Source of the DNA: Pseudomonas sp. 6D_7.1_Bac1
GTDB lineage: Bacteria; Pseudomonadota; Gammaproteobacteria; Pseudomonadales; Pseudomonadaceae
Direction of reading: 5' to 3'
DNA length: 64,000 nt
Assembly: GCF_025465945.1 (NCBI RefSeq)
Contig: NZ_JANLNW010000011.1
Span: forward strand, 1-64,000
Shown: piece by piece, positions 1-10,030 of the stretch
Numbering within the stretch: the stretch's first letter is position 1
How the letters are laid out: each line of letters begins with the position of its first letter
Position numbers and translations under genes: made by a program
Notes under the pieces: model-generated
Told to the model about the DNA's origin: nothing
What the model saw: only the letters and a program-made list of their open reading frames with translations
Databases searched by the model: none

Positions 1-18
1 TCCCACAGTGTATGGCGA

Positions 19-1758
19 TCAGGCGTTGGCCGGCTCCAATGCCAACTCGGCGACTTCCGTGCGCTTGAGCACTGCATAGACCACCGCCGTCAGCAAGCTC
101 CCGGCGACAATCGCCAGCAAGTACAGCAACGCATGGTTGATCGCATTCGGGATTAGCATCACGAACAGCCCGCCGTGGGGCGCCATCAGTTTGCAGCCGA
201 AATACATCGACAGCGCACCGGTCAATGCACCACCGGCGATGCTCGCCGGAATTACCCGCAAGGGGTCCTTGGCGGCGAACGGAATCGCCCCTTCGGAGAT
301 AAAGCACAACCCCAGCACCAACGCGGCTTTCCCGGCTTCACGCTCAGTCTGGGCAAACTTGCGACGGGCGATGAAGGTGGCAATGCCCAGGCCAATCGGC
401 GGCACCATGCCGGCGGCCATGGTCGCGGCCATCGGTGCATAACTTTGCGACGCCAGCAGCCCTACCGAGAACGCATAAGCGGCCTTGTTGATCGGCCCGC
501 CGAGGTCGACGCACATCATGCCGCCGAGCAATACCCCGAGCAGTATCGCGTTGGTGGTGCCCATGCTGTCGAGGAAATGGGTCAGGCCTTCGAGCAGTCC
601 GGCAACCGGTTTACCAACCACATAGATCATCACCAGACCGGTGAACAGACTCGCCAGCAACGGGATGATCAGGATCGGCTTCAACGCTTCCAGGCTTTGC
701 GGCAGGCGTGCATAACGATTGATCGCTTGTGCCGCATAACCGGCGATGAAACCGGCAATGATCCCGCCGATAAAACCGGCGCCCAGGGTGCTCGCCAACA
801 GTCCGCCGATCATCCCCGGCGCCAGGCCCGGACGGTCAGCAATCGAGTAAGCGATGTAACCCGCCAGCAGCGGCACCATCAACTTGAACGCGGTATCGCC
901 ACCGATCTGCATCAGTGCCGCCGCCAGCGTACCCGGTTCCTTGAACGCGGTGATGCCGAAGACAAACGACAGCGCGATCATCAAACCGCCGGCCACCACC
1001 ATCGGCAGCATAAACGAGACGCCGGTCAGCAGGTGTTTGTAGACGCCGGTTTTCTCTTGCCTGGCCGGGCCCTTGGCGCCGGTCGACGCGGTTTCTTGCG
1101 TGCCTTCGGCCAAGGCCTTGTTCAGCGTGGCTTCGGCCTGTTTCAGGGCGATGCCGGTGCCGCAGCGGTAAATCTTCTTGCCGGCGAAACGCTCGGTGGC
1201 GACTTCGATGTCCGCCGCCAACAGCACCACATCAGCATCGCTAATCGCTGCAGCGCTCAATGGGTTACGCGCACCGACCGAGCCCTGGGTTTCCACCTGC
1301 AAGTCATACCCCAGACGCTTGGCCGCTTGCTGCAAGGCTTCGGCAGCCATAAAGGTGTGAGCGACACCGGTCGGGCAAGCGGTGACCGCCACCAGACGCG
1401 GCGCGGTTTTGCTGACGACTACAGGCTCAACGACGGCGTGCGACGCGACGTAGACCTGCGCTTCTTCAGCACCACGGCGCAACACCGCATCGACGTCTTG
1501 CAGGGCCTGGGACGGTGTGCTCTGGAACACCCGTTTACCGACAAACCGCGACATCTCCACCGTCCCGGTGCTGACCAGCAACACCCACTCGGCCGCTTCC
1601 AGGGTCGCGGCGGACAACTGGCGTTCCGGGTGCGCGGCATCGTGCACTTCGACACAGGTCATCCAGCCCTGACGCTGCGCAGCCGCATCGAGCAAACGGG
1701 CGCACAGCACACTGGTGACCATGCCATTCGGGCAGGCAGTAACAATGGCTAACTTCAT
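19..1758 (-). CDS. fruA: PTS fructose transporter, EIIBC component
   Basis: Inner-membrane fructose permease of the phosphotransferase system; it imports fructose as fructose-1-phosphate. The 579-residue protein has two tandem IIB-like domains (about 1-110 and 120-215) followed by a multi-helix IIC channel (about 240-570). The phosphorylated Cys is probably C128 in the TACPTG motif; the N-terminal copy reads TACPNG. The ATG at 1758 is preferred over a TTG two codons earlier because GAGGG lies 6 nt before it. It is the last gene of fruB-fruK-fruA, 11 nt after fruK, and length and domain order match other Pseudomonas FruA. The product is certain; only the exact start is open. Confidence 0.95.
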   Translation of the reverse strand: MKLAIVTACPNGMVTSVLCARLLDAAAQRQGWMTCVEVHDAAHPERQLSAATLEAAEWVLLVSTGTVEMSRFVGKRVFQSTPSQALQDVDAVLRRGAEEAQVYVASHAVVEPVVVSKTAPRLVAVTACPTGVAHTFMAAEALQQAAKRLGYDLQVETQGSVGARNPLSAAAISDADVVLLAADIEVATERFAGKKIYRCGTGIALKQAEATLNKALAEGTQETASTGAKGPARQEKTGVYKHLLTGVSFMLPMVVAGGLMIALSFVFGITAFKEPGTLAAALMQIGGDTAFKLMVPLLAGYIAYSIADRPGLAPGMIGGLLASTLGAGFIGGIIAGFIAGYAAQAINRYARLPQSLEALKPILIIPLLASLFTGLVMIYVVGKPVAGLLEGLTHFLDSMGTTNAILLGVLLGGMMCVDLGGPINKAAYAFSVGLLASQSYAPMAATMAAGMVPPIGLGIATFIARRKFAQTEREAGKAALVLGLCFISEGAIPFAAKDPLRVIPASIAGGALTGALSMYFGCKLMAPHGGLFVMLIPNAINHALLYLLAIVAGSLLTAVVYAVLKRTEVAELALEPANA

Positions 1759-1769
1759 GACCAACCCTC

Positions 1770-2711
1770 TTATTGTTCTGTCAGGAGGCGCACGCGCACG
1801 CCCTGTTCGAGCTGCGCCAGTTGCGCAGCATCGCCGATACCGAAACCGATCTGCGTGACGGCCATAGCGGCAATCGCCGTGGCGGTGCGCAAGGTCTGCT
1901 CAGGCGTATCGGCACTGAGCAAACCGTGGAGCATGCCTGCCAGTAACGAATCGCCTGCGCCCACCGTACTGACAACGCTGACCCTGGGTGGCGTGGCGTG
2001 CATCGCCGAGCCGACACTGAACCAGTTCACACCATCGGCACCGTGGGAAATCACCACGTGTTCGATACCTTGAGCATGCAAGTGGCTCGCCGCTTCGGCT
2101 TGGGCGGTCACCGAAACCACCTCGCAGTCCAGAGCGTCGGCCAGCTCTTCAGTGTTCGGTTTGATCAGCCACGGGCCAGCCGCCAGACCTGCGCGCAAGG
2201 CTTCGCCGCTGGTGTCCAGGGCGACTTTCAAACCCTTGGACTTGAGGCGCAGCAACAGCGCCTGCAACCAATGCGCACTGATGCCTCGCGGCAAACTGCC
2301 GGCGACTACCACCGCGTCGTGGCCGATAACAATCTGATCCAGACGATCGAGCAACGCCTGCTGCGCGACCTCATTGACCAGCGGCCCAGGACCGTTGACG
2401 TCAGTGATGCGCCCGTTCGCTTCCGCCAGTTTGATGTTGCTGCGGGTTTCCCCCGGCACGCGAATAAACGCATCGACAAAACCACGGCGGGCGAACAACG
2501 CTTCGAACGCCTGAAGATTGTCTTCCCCGAGAAAGCCGCTGACGGTCAGCTGATGCCCGAGGTCCGCAAGCACCTGCGCCACATTCACGCCTTTGCCGGC
2601 GGCGTGGGTATGCATAGCGTCGCTGCGATTGACCTGACCCGGATCCAGACGCGGCAACTGCACCGTGAGGTCCAGCGCCGGGTTGAGGGTCAGTGTTAGG
2701 ATTTTGGCCAT
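1770..2711 (-). CDS. fruK: 1-phosphofructokinase
   Basis: Phosphorylates fructose-1-phosphate (the product of FruA) to fructose-1,6-bisphosphate with ATP. The 313-residue protein is a PfkB-family sugar kinase. It shows the N-terminal glycine motif AGKGVNVAQ near residue 40 and the C-terminal signature GAGDSLLAGM near residue 250, whose Asp is the catalytic base in this family. The ATG overlaps the fruB stop by one base (TAATG) and follows GGAGG, so translation is probably coupled to fruB. Cytoplasmic. Confidence 0.96.
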   Translation of the reverse strand: MAKILTLTLNPALDLTVQLPRLDPGQVNRSDAMHTHAAGKGVNVAQVLADLGHQLTVSGFLGEDNLQAFEALFARRGFVDAFIRVPGETRSNIKLAEANGRITDVNGPGPLVNEVAQQALLDRLDQIVIGHDAVVVAGSLPRGISAHWLQALLLRLKSKGLKVALDTSGEALRAGLAAGPWLIKPNTEELADALDCEVVSVTAQAEAASHLHAQGIEHVVISHGADGVNWFSVGSAMHATPPRVSVVSTVGAGDSLLAGMLHGLLSADTPEQTLRTATAIAAMAVTQIGFGIGDAAQLAQLEQGVRVRLLTEQ

Positions 2712-5572
2712 TACAGAGCCTCCACTAATGCACGCACTTCATTCGCACTGCCCACGGCCAGGGCCTGTTGGGCCAGATGCCTTACCTGCGCAAGGCTCAG
2801 CTCACGGACCCGTGCCTTGACCTCGCCGATGCTGCGCGCCGAGACGCTCAACTCATCCACGCCCAAACCGACCAGCACCGGCACCGCCAGCGGGTCCGCC
2901 GCCAGTTCGCCGCACACGCCCACCCATTTGCCATGGGCATGGGCGGCACGCACGGTGATGTCGATCAGTTGCAAGACCGCCGGGTGCAAGCCATCGGCCT
3001 GGGCCGACAGGGTCGGGTGACCACGGTCGATGGCCAGGGTGTATTGGGTCAGGTCATTGGTGCCGACACTGAAGAAGTCGACTTCCCTGGCCAGAACTGG
3101 CGCCAGCAAGGCCGCCGACGGCACTTCGATCATGATCCCCAGTTGCAGGTCGGCGACCGGAATCTCCAGACGCAGGCGCTCGGTCATGTCCCGTGCCTGA
3201 CGCCATTCATCCACGCTGCCGACCATCGGGAACATGATCCGCAATGGACGGTTGTCAGCGGCGCGCAGCAAGGCACGCAACTGCGCTTCCATGATCTGCG
3301 GACGTTGCAGAGTCAGGCGAATTCCGCGCACGCCGAGGAACGGGTTTTCTTCCTTGGCAATCGGCCAATATGGCAACGGCTTGTCGCCGCCGACATCGAG
3401 GGTGCGCACCACCAGCGGCCGCCCGGCCAGGCCATCGAGCACCCGCCGGTATTCGACTTCTTGAGTGGCTTCGTCCGGTGCTTGCGAATGGGCCATGAAA
3501 ATCAGCTCGGTGCGCAGCAGACCGATGCCTTCAGCGCCCTGCTCCACCGCGCTGACCACGCCTGCGCTTTCGCCAATGTTGGCGAACACTTCGACCGCAT
3601 GGCCGTCCGTCGTCAGCGCCGGTTGGTGACGCTGGGCCGCTGCCGCTTGCAGGCGCTGCTCGCGGTTGTCACGTTCTTCAGCGGCGCGTTGCAAGGTCGC
3701 GGCGTCGGCGTCAACATGCAAACGACCACGCTGGCCATCGAGCAGCAACGGCGTGCCCGGCGCCAGCAGTAACACCGTCGCGCCAGCACCGACCAGCGCC
3801 GGAATACCCAGGGCCCGTGCGACGATGGCGCTGTGCGCGGTGGCGCCGCCACGCGCGGTGAGAATGCCGGCCACCCGGGTCGGATCAAGGCGCGCGACAT
3901 CCGACGGCCCAACTTCATCCATCACCAGGATGTAGGGCTGATCCGGTTCGCTTGGGGTTTCGATGCCGCACAGTTGCGCCAGCACCCGCCGACCGATATC
4001 GCGCAAGTCCGCCGCACGCTCGGCGAGCAACGCGTCCTGCAAGGATTCCTGTTGTTTGGCCGCTGCTTCGATCACCGCCATCCACGCCGCTTCAGCGCTC
4101 TCGCCCTGCTTGAGGCGAGTGTCGACTTCGTCAGTCAGTTCCGGGTCGTCGAGCATTTCCTGGTGGGTGATGAAAATCTCGCGAATGGCCTTGGCCTTGC
4201 TGCGCTGGATCAACCCTTCGATGTCGCGACGGACATCGGCCAGGGCGGTTTTCAGACGCTCACGCTCGATGGCCGTGGACTCGCCACGCAACGGGTAATC
4301 GATCGGTTGCAGCACCTGAATATGCGCGGGGCCAATGGCAATCCCCGGCGCGGCGGCGATGGCCTGAATCAGGCTGCCGGAGGCTGGAGCAACGACAACC
4401 GGGGCGACTTCAGCCATGACCTCGCGTTGAGCGCTCGCTGTCGGCAAAGGTTCGATTTCTTCGCCCAGACCTTCTTCGATAGCGGCCACCAGCGCTGGCA
4501 ACGCATCGGCGGCGATGCTTGGTTCGGCGATCAACTCCAGCACCTGCCCACGGCGGGCACCGAGGCTGAGCAGCTTGCTCAAGCTCTTCACCGACACCGC
4601 GCTGTCCTGACCGTCGACGATGCGTACGCGAATCTCACCGTCAAAACTTTTCGCCAACTGCGCGAGAATCTTCGCCGGCCGTGCGTGCAAACCGTGGGCG
4701 TTGGCCAGGGCAATACGCGCACTCGGCCAATCGGCTGGCAACTCGCCGCCGAGCACTTCGAGCACCGCACGGCGGCTGGTAGCGCGCCCCAGTTCGTGGC
4801 CGCGCCCTTCAATCAGCAAGGCGCAGAGACGTTCGAGCAGGGCCTGGTGCGCCTCGCCGAGGCTGGCCAGACAGAACAGCCCGCTCAACGGTTGGCCAAG
4901 GTAACGAATCGGTTTGTCCGGGGTGACGAAAGCCAGACCCGGGCGCTTGACCGTTTGTTCGCTGTGCAGCCACCACAGGCCATCGCCCAACGGCAATGCT
5001 TCGACCTGCTGCAATACCGCAGAAAAACCATTGCTCACGCAGTCGGCCTGACGCAACAACCGCGCACCACGCCAGACCAGCTCTTCGAAGTCATCGGCGG
5101 AGACACCCAGACCGATCATTTGCGCATCCAGCGCCAGCTCTTGCGGCGCACCTTGCAGCAGTTTCAGCAAGGCGTCGCTACTGCTGGCGCGGCGCAAGGC
5201 CTGGCCCAGATCGGTTTCGCCGAGGGCGCGGGTCAGCAATTGCAGCAGGCGCAAATGCTCGTCGGATTTAGCCGCGATACCGATCGCCAGATACACGATG
5301 TGGCCGTCGCCCCAGTCCACCCCGTCGGGGAACTGCAGCAGGCGCACGCCGGTGGTATGCACCAGATGGCGGGTATCAGGGGTTCCGTGGGGGATGGCAA
5401 TGCCTTGACCGAGAAAGGTCGAGCCCTGGGCTTCACGCGCCTGCAATCCGCTGAGATAACCCTCGGCCACCAGACCATCGGTGACCAGCCTGTCGGCCAG
5501 CAAACGCAATGCGGCGGCTTTATCCACAGCCGACTGGCCCATGGATATCTGCTCTATGGTGAGCTCGAGCAT
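2711..5572 (-). CDS. fruB: PTS fructose EIIA-HPr-EI fusion protein
   Basis: Cytoplasmic phosphoryl relay that takes phosphate from phosphoenolpyruvate and hands it to FruA. The 953-residue protein fuses three modules: EIIA-Fru at about 1-145 with phospho-His62 (AIPHGT), an HPr-like domain at about 285-370 with His296 (GLHARP), and Enzyme I at about 405-950 with His580 (GGATAHSAI). This all-in-one fusion is typical of Pseudomonas. The start at 5572 is chosen because AGGAGAAAGC directly precedes ATG; an open frame extends 10 codons upstream but lacks a site. First gene of the operon, divergent from fruR. Confidence 0.95.
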   Translation of the reverse strand: MLELTIEQISMGQSAVDKAAALRLLADRLVTDGLVAEGYLSGLQAREAQGSTFLGQGIAIPHGTPDTRHLVHTTGVRLLQFPDGVDWGDGHIVYLAIGIAAKSDEHLRLLQLLTRALGETDLGQALRRASSSDALLKLLQGAPQELALDAQMIGLGVSADDFEELVWRGARLLRQADCVSNGFSAVLQQVEALPLGDGLWWLHSEQTVKRPGLAFVTPDKPIRYLGQPLSGLFCLASLGEAHQALLERLCALLIEGRGHELGRATSRRAVLEVLGGELPADWPSARIALANAHGLHARPAKILAQLAKSFDGEIRVRIVDGQDSAVSVKSLSKLLSLGARRGQVLELIAEPSIAADALPALVAAIEEGLGEEIEPLPTASAQREVMAEVAPVVVAPASGSLIQAIAAAPGIAIGPAHIQVLQPIDYPLRGESTAIERERLKTALADVRRDIEGLIQRSKAKAIREIFITHQEMLDDPELTDEVDTRLKQGESAEAAWMAVIEAAAKQQESLQDALLAERAADLRDIGRRVLAQLCGIETPSEPDQPYILVMDEVGPSDVARLDPTRVAGILTARGGATAHSAIVARALGIPALVGAGATVLLLAPGTPLLLDGQRGRLHVDADAATLQRAAEERDNREQRLQAAAAQRHQPALTTDGHAVEVFANIGESAGVVSAVEQGAEGIGLLRTELIFMAHSQAPDEATQEVEYRRVLDGLAGRPLVVRTLDVGGDKPLPYWPIAKEENPFLGVRGIRLTLQRPQIMEAQLRALLRAADNRPLRIMFPMVGSVDEWRQARDMTERLRLEIPVADLQLGIMIEVPSAALLAPVLAREVDFFSVGTNDLTQYTLAIDRGHPTLSAQADGLHPAVLQLIDITVRAAHAHGKWVGVCGELAADPLAVPVLVGLGVDELSVSARSIGEVKARVRELSLAQVRHLAQQALAVGSANEVRALVEAL

Positions 5573-5881
5573 GCTTTCTCCTTTTTGGCGCGGGGGTCGC
5601 ACCAGGTATTGTTTTGATTGAATCAGTTTAGGCTTTAAATCGGAGCACTCTTTTTCAGGGCATCCTTTGTCGGTTTCACGGCAGAACCGGATAAAAGAGC
5701 CAATAGCGAAGAAAATACGCTTGCTGAAACGTTTAATCTAGATGAGTTTGCACGTTACTCGATAATCTACCAACCTTGAAGTCCAACTTGTCGGATGAGC
5801 TGCGACATGGGTCGCCTGCCTTAATCGGGTAGGATTGGACAAAATGTCGAGGCAAGCTCGAAAAAACAAGGAAATGCCGGG
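5573..5881. other. fruB-fruR divergent intergenic region
   Basis: This 309-bp spacer between the divergent fru operon and fruR must hold both promoters. It contains one clear FruR-type operator (annotated separately) and a weaker look-alike, TGAATCAGTTTA, near 5616. I see no convincing ORF or strong hairpin. Confidence 0.6.
5725..5736. promoter_or_regulatory. FruR/Cra-type operator
   Basis: TGAAACGTTTAA differs by one base from the palindrome TGAAACGTTTCA recognised by Cra/FruR proteins. It lies between fruB and fruR, where FruR of pseudomonads is known to bind and to be released by fructose-1-phosphate. The position suits repression of fruBKA and possibly autoregulation. Confidence 0.75.
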
Positions 5882-6877
5882 TTGAAACTCAGTGATATTG
5901 CCCAGTTGGCCGGTGTGTCTGTCACCACCGCCAGCTATGTCATCAATGGCAAGGCCGAACAGCAGCGCATCAGCAACGCCACCGTCGAGCGTGTACGCGC
6001 GGTGGTCGAGCAACATGGCTTTACGCCTAATCCTCAAGCGGCCGGGTTGCGCAGTCGGCACACCCGCACGTTGGGCTTCATTCTGCCGGACCTGGAAAAC
6101 CCCAGTTACGCGCGAATCGCCAAGCTCCTCGAACAGGGCGCCAGGGCGCGTGGCTATCAGTTACTGATCGCCAGCTCCGACGACGCCCCCGACAGCGAGC
6201 GGCAATTGCTCCAACTGTTTCGCGCACGACGCTGCGATGCGTTGATCGTCGCCAGTTGCCTGCCGGTCGGCGATGACAGTTATCGCCAGTTGCAAGCCAA
6301 GGGCTTGCCAATCATTGCCATCGACCGGGTCATGGAGCCCGAGCATTTTTGCTCGGTGATCAGCGATGATCGCGAAGCCAGCCTGCACCTCACCCGCAGC
6401 CTGTTGCAGCCGGAGCCCAAGCAGATTGCGCTGATCGGTGCGCGGCCGGAGCTGAGCATCAGCCAGGAACGTGCCGCTGGCTTCAAGCAGGCCCTGGTCG
6501 ATTTCAAAGGCCAGATCCTGATCGAACACGGTGAGTCGTTCAGCCGTGACTGCGGTCGGCAACTGATGGAAGAATTGCTGCAACGCCTCGGCCACTTGCC
6601 CGATGCGCTGGTGACCACCTCCTACGTGCTGCTTCAAGGCGTGTTCGATGCCTTGCATGACTTCCCGTTGAAGTCGCGCCCGCTGCGCCTCGGCACCTTT
6701 GGTGACACACAGTTGCTGGACTTCCTGCCGCTGCCGGTCAACGCCATGGCCCAGCAGCATCAACTGATCGCCGATAAAGCCCTGCAACTGGCCCTAGCGG
6801 CGATTGAAGAAGCCCATTACCAACCCGGCGTGCAAGCCATCGCGCGGACCTTCAAGCAACGTATCCATCAGGACTGA
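5882..6877 (+). CDS. fruR: LacI-family fructose operon repressor FruR (Cra)
   Basis: DNA-binding repressor of the adjacent fru operon. The 331-residue protein has an N-terminal LacI helix-turn-helix at residues 2-21 (DIAQLAGVSVTTASYVING), a hinge to about residue 60, and a periplasmic-binding-protein-like effector domain. The start is TTG at 5882, with AAGGAAA about 8 nt upstream and a protein start matching FruR homologues. It is divergent from fruB and 3 nt upstream of the TatD-like gene, with which it probably forms an operon. In Pseudomonas the effector is fructose-1-phosphate. Confidence 0.94.
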   Translation: MKLSDIAQLAGVSVTTASYVINGKAEQQRISNATVERVRAVVEQHGFTPNPQAAGLRSRHTRTLGFILPDLENPSYARIAKLLEQGARARGYQLLIASSDDAPDSERQLLQLFRARRCDALIVASCLPVGDDSYRQLQAKGLPIIAIDRVMEPEHFCSVISDDREASLHLTRSLLQPEPKQIALIGARPELSISQERAAGFKQALVDFKGQILIEHGESFSRDCGRQLMEELLQRLGHLPDALVTTSYVLLQGVFDALHDFPLKSRPLRLGTFGDTQLLDFLPLPVNAMAQQHQLIADKALQLALAAIEEAHYQPGVQAIARTFKQRIHQD

Positions 6878-6880
6878 AAC

Positions 6881-7657
6881 GTGGAGCTGATCGACAGCCA
6901 CACTCATCTGGACTTTCCGGATTTCGATGAAGACCGTCAGGCGCTGCTGGCTCAAAGCCGCGCCTTGGGTGTAAAGCGGATGGTGGTGCTGGGGGTTTAT
7001 CAGCGCAATTGGCAGCGGGTGTGGGATCTGGTGCAAAGCGATCCGGACCTGCACGCCGCGTTTGGCCTGCATCCGGTCTACGTCGATGAGCACCGCCCTG
7101 CCGACCTGACCGAGCTGGCAGACTGGTTGACGCGTCTGGCCGGTCATCGGCAACTGTGTGCGGTAGGTGAAATTGGCCTGGATTACTTTCTTGAGGACCT
7201 GGACCGCGAACGCCAGCAAACGCTGTTTGAAGCACAGCTGCAACTGGCGGCAGACTTCCGGCTGCCGGCGCTGCTGCATGTGCGGCGCAGCCATGCGACG
7301 GTCATCGCCACCTTGAAACGCTTCAGGCTCAAACGCGCCGGCATCATCCACGCCTTCGCCGGTAGCCAGGAAGAGGCCCGCGAATACATCAAACTCGGTT
7401 TCAAACTGGGATTGGGTGGCGCGGCAACCTGGCCACAAGCCTTGCGCATGCACAAGGTGATCGCCGGTTTGCCATTGACCTCGGTGGTGCTGGAGACCGA
7501 TTCACCGGACATGGCCCCCGCCATGTACCCCGGACAACGCAACAGCCCTGCTCATCTGCCGGCGATTTGCACGGCATTGGCACAAATCATGGCCTTCAGC
7601 CCCGAACAGCTGGCCGCCGCCAGTACCGCCAATGCCTGTGAGCTGTTCAACTGGTAA
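6881..7657 (+). CDS. TatD-family metal-dependent hydrolase
   Basis: A 258-residue amidohydrolase-fold protein of the TatD/YjjV group, whose members have 3'-exonuclease or deoxyribonuclease activity. The metal motif DSHTHLDF (His7, His9) is at the N-terminus. A Glu-containing GEIGLDYF segment, a central HVRRSH, a further His in IIHAFAGS and the C-terminal ETDSPD motif complete the family pattern. It starts with GTG 3 nt after the fruR stop, so the two are probably co-transcribed; this neighbourhood is conserved in Pseudomonas but gives no clear functional link to fructose. Substrate unknown. Confidence 0.88.
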   Translation: MELIDSHTHLDFPDFDEDRQALLAQSRALGVKRMVVLGVYQRNWQRVWDLVQSDPDLHAAFGLHPVYVDEHRPADLTELADWLTRLAGHRQLCAVGEIGLDYFLEDLDRERQQTLFEAQLQLAADFRLPALLHVRRSHATVIATLKRFRLKRAGIIHAFAGSQEEAREYIKLGFKLGLGGAATWPQALRMHKVIAGLPLTSVVLETDSPDMAPAMYPGQRNSPAHLPAICTALAQIMAFSPEQLAAASTANACELFNW

Positions 7658-7690
7658 TCAGTCGGTGTGAGCCTTGGCGGCCTGGCTAGC

Positions 7691-7707
7691 GGCGGCCATA
7701 AGCCGCC
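7691..7707. terminator. Possible terminator hairpin between convergent genes
   Basis: GGCGGC-cataa-GCCGCC lies between the convergent TatD-like and chemoreceptor genes. There is no clear T-run on either side, so this is a weak call based on position and stem. Confidence 0.35.
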
Positions 7708-7715
7708 CACCGATC

Positions 7716-9746
7716 TCAAACCCTGAAGGCACTGATCAAGTGCTTCAACTGCACCACTTGGGCCGACAGTGCACGGCTGGCGTTTTCGGTCTGGTGCGCC
7801 CCTTCGGCGGTGCGCTCGCCGGCCCGGTTGATCTCGACAATGTTCTGATCAATATCGTGGGCTACCGCGGTTTGCTGCTCGACGGCTGCAGCGATTTGCT
7901 GGTTCTGATCGACGATCATACCCACCGCGCCCAGGATGTTTTCCAGGGCTTGCTGAACCTTTTCCGACTGACCGACCGTGCCACTGGCCATCTGATGACT
8001 GACGCCCATGGCCTTCACCGCCGCACCAACGCCGCCGTGTAGCTTGGTTATCATCTGTTCGATTTCTTCGGTCGATTGCTGGGTGCGTTTGGCCAGGGTG
8101 CGGACCTCATCGGCCACCACCGCAAAACCACGTCCCTGCTCGCCCGCACGGGCGGCCTCGATGGCGGCGTTGAGCGCCAACAGGTTGGTCTGCTCGGCGA
8201 TGCTCTTGATCACATCCAGCACGCGGCTGATGGACTGGCTGTCGCTGGCCAGTTGATTGATCACCTGCACCGACGAGTCGATCTCGCTGGCCAGTTGCGC
8301 AATGCTGCCTTGTTGCGACTCGACCAACCCGCGGCCGCTGATGGTTTCGTCGTTGACGCTGTGGGCGCTGCTGACAGCCGCCGCCGCACTGCGTGCGACC
8401 TCCTGAGCGGTGGCCGACATCTGGTTCATCGCCGTGGCGACCTGCTCGATCTGAGAGCGCTGACCCGCCACCGCCTGATTGCTCTGGGCCGACACCGTCT
8501 CCACCTGACCCGCCTGACGCTCGACCTCGTTGACGGTTTTACCGACCAACTCGATCAGGTCATGAATCTTGGCCACGGTGCCATTGAAGACGTTGCCCAG
8601 CTCACCCAGCTCATCACGGCTGTGGGCGGTGAACGTGACGGTCATGTCACCGGCAGCCACTTTGTCCATGACCCCGCCCAGGCGCTTGAGCGTGGTGCGG
8701 GTGGAGGCGTAGAAACCACCGTAGAGATAGAAAATCAGCACGAAAACCACCGACAGCGCCACCACTTGCAACAGCATGTGCGTGCGGTTCTGCTCCAGGC
8801 GTTGCTGCAATTGAACGCTGAAAAACTTCAGCGCCGCCTCGTTCAGTTGATAGGTCTTGTCCATCAACCCGGTGACCTGATCGTAAAACCCCTGCCAGGG
8901 TTTATCGAGGGTGTCGGCCATGATCACTTGTTCTTCAAACAGCTCGCTGGCTTGCTTGAGCGTGGCTTTACTGGCATTGGACGAGGGCTCCAGCACCTCA
9001 CGTGCGGCGTTACTGGCACCCAGTGCGTCCTGCAACTTCAAGGCGTATTCGGCCTGAAGCTTTTCAATTTGCGCCAGCAGCTCATCGAAGCGGGTGCTCG
9101 AAGCGGAATTGAGAAACCCCTGCCCCAGCGAATAGGCCCCCATCGCTCGGCCTTCGCCGAGGATTTGCGTGACACGCGGGGTGACGCTGGTGATCAGCTC
9201 ACTCAACTGACGCAGGTCACTCTGGTTGTCACGGCTCAGACCGGCCTGGCTGGCGATGAGCTGAGCGAAAATCTGCGCATTGCCGACCAGTTTTCCGATC
9301 AGCGCACTTTTGCTTTGCAGGGACGTTTCCGCTTGTTGAGCCTTGAACGCCGCGATCATTTCATCGCGCTTGCCATCAAAAATACTGACCTGCTCAGGAT
9401 CGATGGCCGTCGCGGTCAGGCCTTGCAAATGCGCAAGCACATTCTGCTCAAGCGCGCTGATCTTCGACTCGGTATCCCCTGCCTTGCCGGACTGACCGAG
9501 GGTCGTGTTGATCTGCACCAGATTGTTCAAGGTTTCCAGATCCCGCCGCAGCGTCAGGCCACTGCCCAACAGGTCAAGGCTTTGCAATTCGACCTGGGTG
9601 CCCTGGAACTCGCGATACGAGTCGCGGACCAGATAGAAGTTGGTCACCAGCATGGGAAAGAAAAACAGCACGCTGATCAGGCTGAACTTCATGCCGAAGC
9701 TCAGGCGATTCATCAGCGCAACGGCGGGATAGAGCAAACTCTTCAC
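7716..9746 (-). CDS. Methyl-accepting chemotaxis protein
   Basis: Membrane chemoreceptor of 676 residues. Transmembrane helix 1 is at about 21-41 and helix 2 at about 321-343. They enclose a periplasmic, mostly helical ligand domain of about 280 residues, larger than a four-helix Tar type and perhaps a double helical bundle. A HAMP linker and signalling domain follow, with the highly conserved tip ([20 protein letters not shown]) near 515-535. It ends in LISAFRV without the NWETF-type CheR tether. It stands alone, convergent with the TatD-like gene. The ligand cannot be read from the sequence. Confidence 0.93.
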   Translation of the reverse strand: MKSLLYPAVALMNRLSFGMKFSLISVLFFFPMLVTNFYLVRDSYREFQGTQVELQSLDLLGSGLTLRRDLETLNNLVQINTTLGQSGKAGDTESKISALEQNVLAHLQGLTATAIDPEQVSIFDGKRDEMIAAFKAQQAETSLQSKSALIGKLVGNAQIFAQLIASQAGLSRDNQSDLRQLSELITSVTPRVTQILGEGRAMGAYSLGQGFLNSASSTRFDELLAQIEKLQAEYALKLQDALGASNAAREVLEPSSNASKATLKQASELFEEQVIMADTLDKPWQGFYDQVTGLMDKTYQLNEAALKFFSVQLQQRLEQNRTHMLLQVVALSVVFVLIFYLYGGFYASTRTTLKRLGGVMDKVAAGDMTVTFTAHSRDELGELGNVFNGTVAKIHDLIELVGKTVNEVERQAGQVETVSAQSNQAVAGQRSQIEQVATAMNQMSATAQEVARSAAAAVSSAHSVNDETISGRGLVESQQGSIAQLASEIDSSVQVINQLASDSQSISRVLDVIKSIAEQTNLLALNAAIEAARAGEQGRGFAVVADEVRTLAKRTQQSTEEIEQMITKLHGGVGAAVKAMGVSHQMASGTVGQSEKVQQALENILGAVGMIVDQNQQIAAAVEQQTAVAHDIDQNIVEINRAGERTAEGAHQTENASRALSAQVVQLKHLISAFRV

Positions 9747-9890
9747 AGACGTCCCTCTTTCATTTCTTATTTTTATTGGCAGGCACGCAGATGCAGCAGA
9801 TAGCCACTATGGCGCGCTACTTCTGTATAGCTCAAATCGAAGGGAGGTTTTGTAACTTAAGGTTAACGGCGGGTAGACCGCAGCTTCTTT

Positions 9891-10000
9891 GTGGCGAGGG
9901 AGCTTGCTCCCGCTCGAGCGCATAGCGGTCGCAAGCCCGGCTAAACGCTGAAAGTTTCAGGGTCGCTTCGCAACCCAGCGGGAGCAAGCTCCCTCGCCAC
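9891..10000. repeat. REPIN (inverted pair of REP sequences)
   Basis: Two inverted copies of the REP motif GTGGCGAGGGAGCTTGCTCC(CGCT) sit at 9891-9914 and 9977-10000. They are separated by about 62 bp that include a short imperfect hairpin. The layout is that of a REPIN, a non-autonomous element mobilised by a RAYT transposase elsewhere in the genome. A second copy with identical arms is at 51251. It lies between the chemoreceptor promoter region and the end of ampE. Confidence 0.93.
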
Positions 10001-10030
10001 AGGGTGCCCACTCCAGATATTCGGTGTTTC

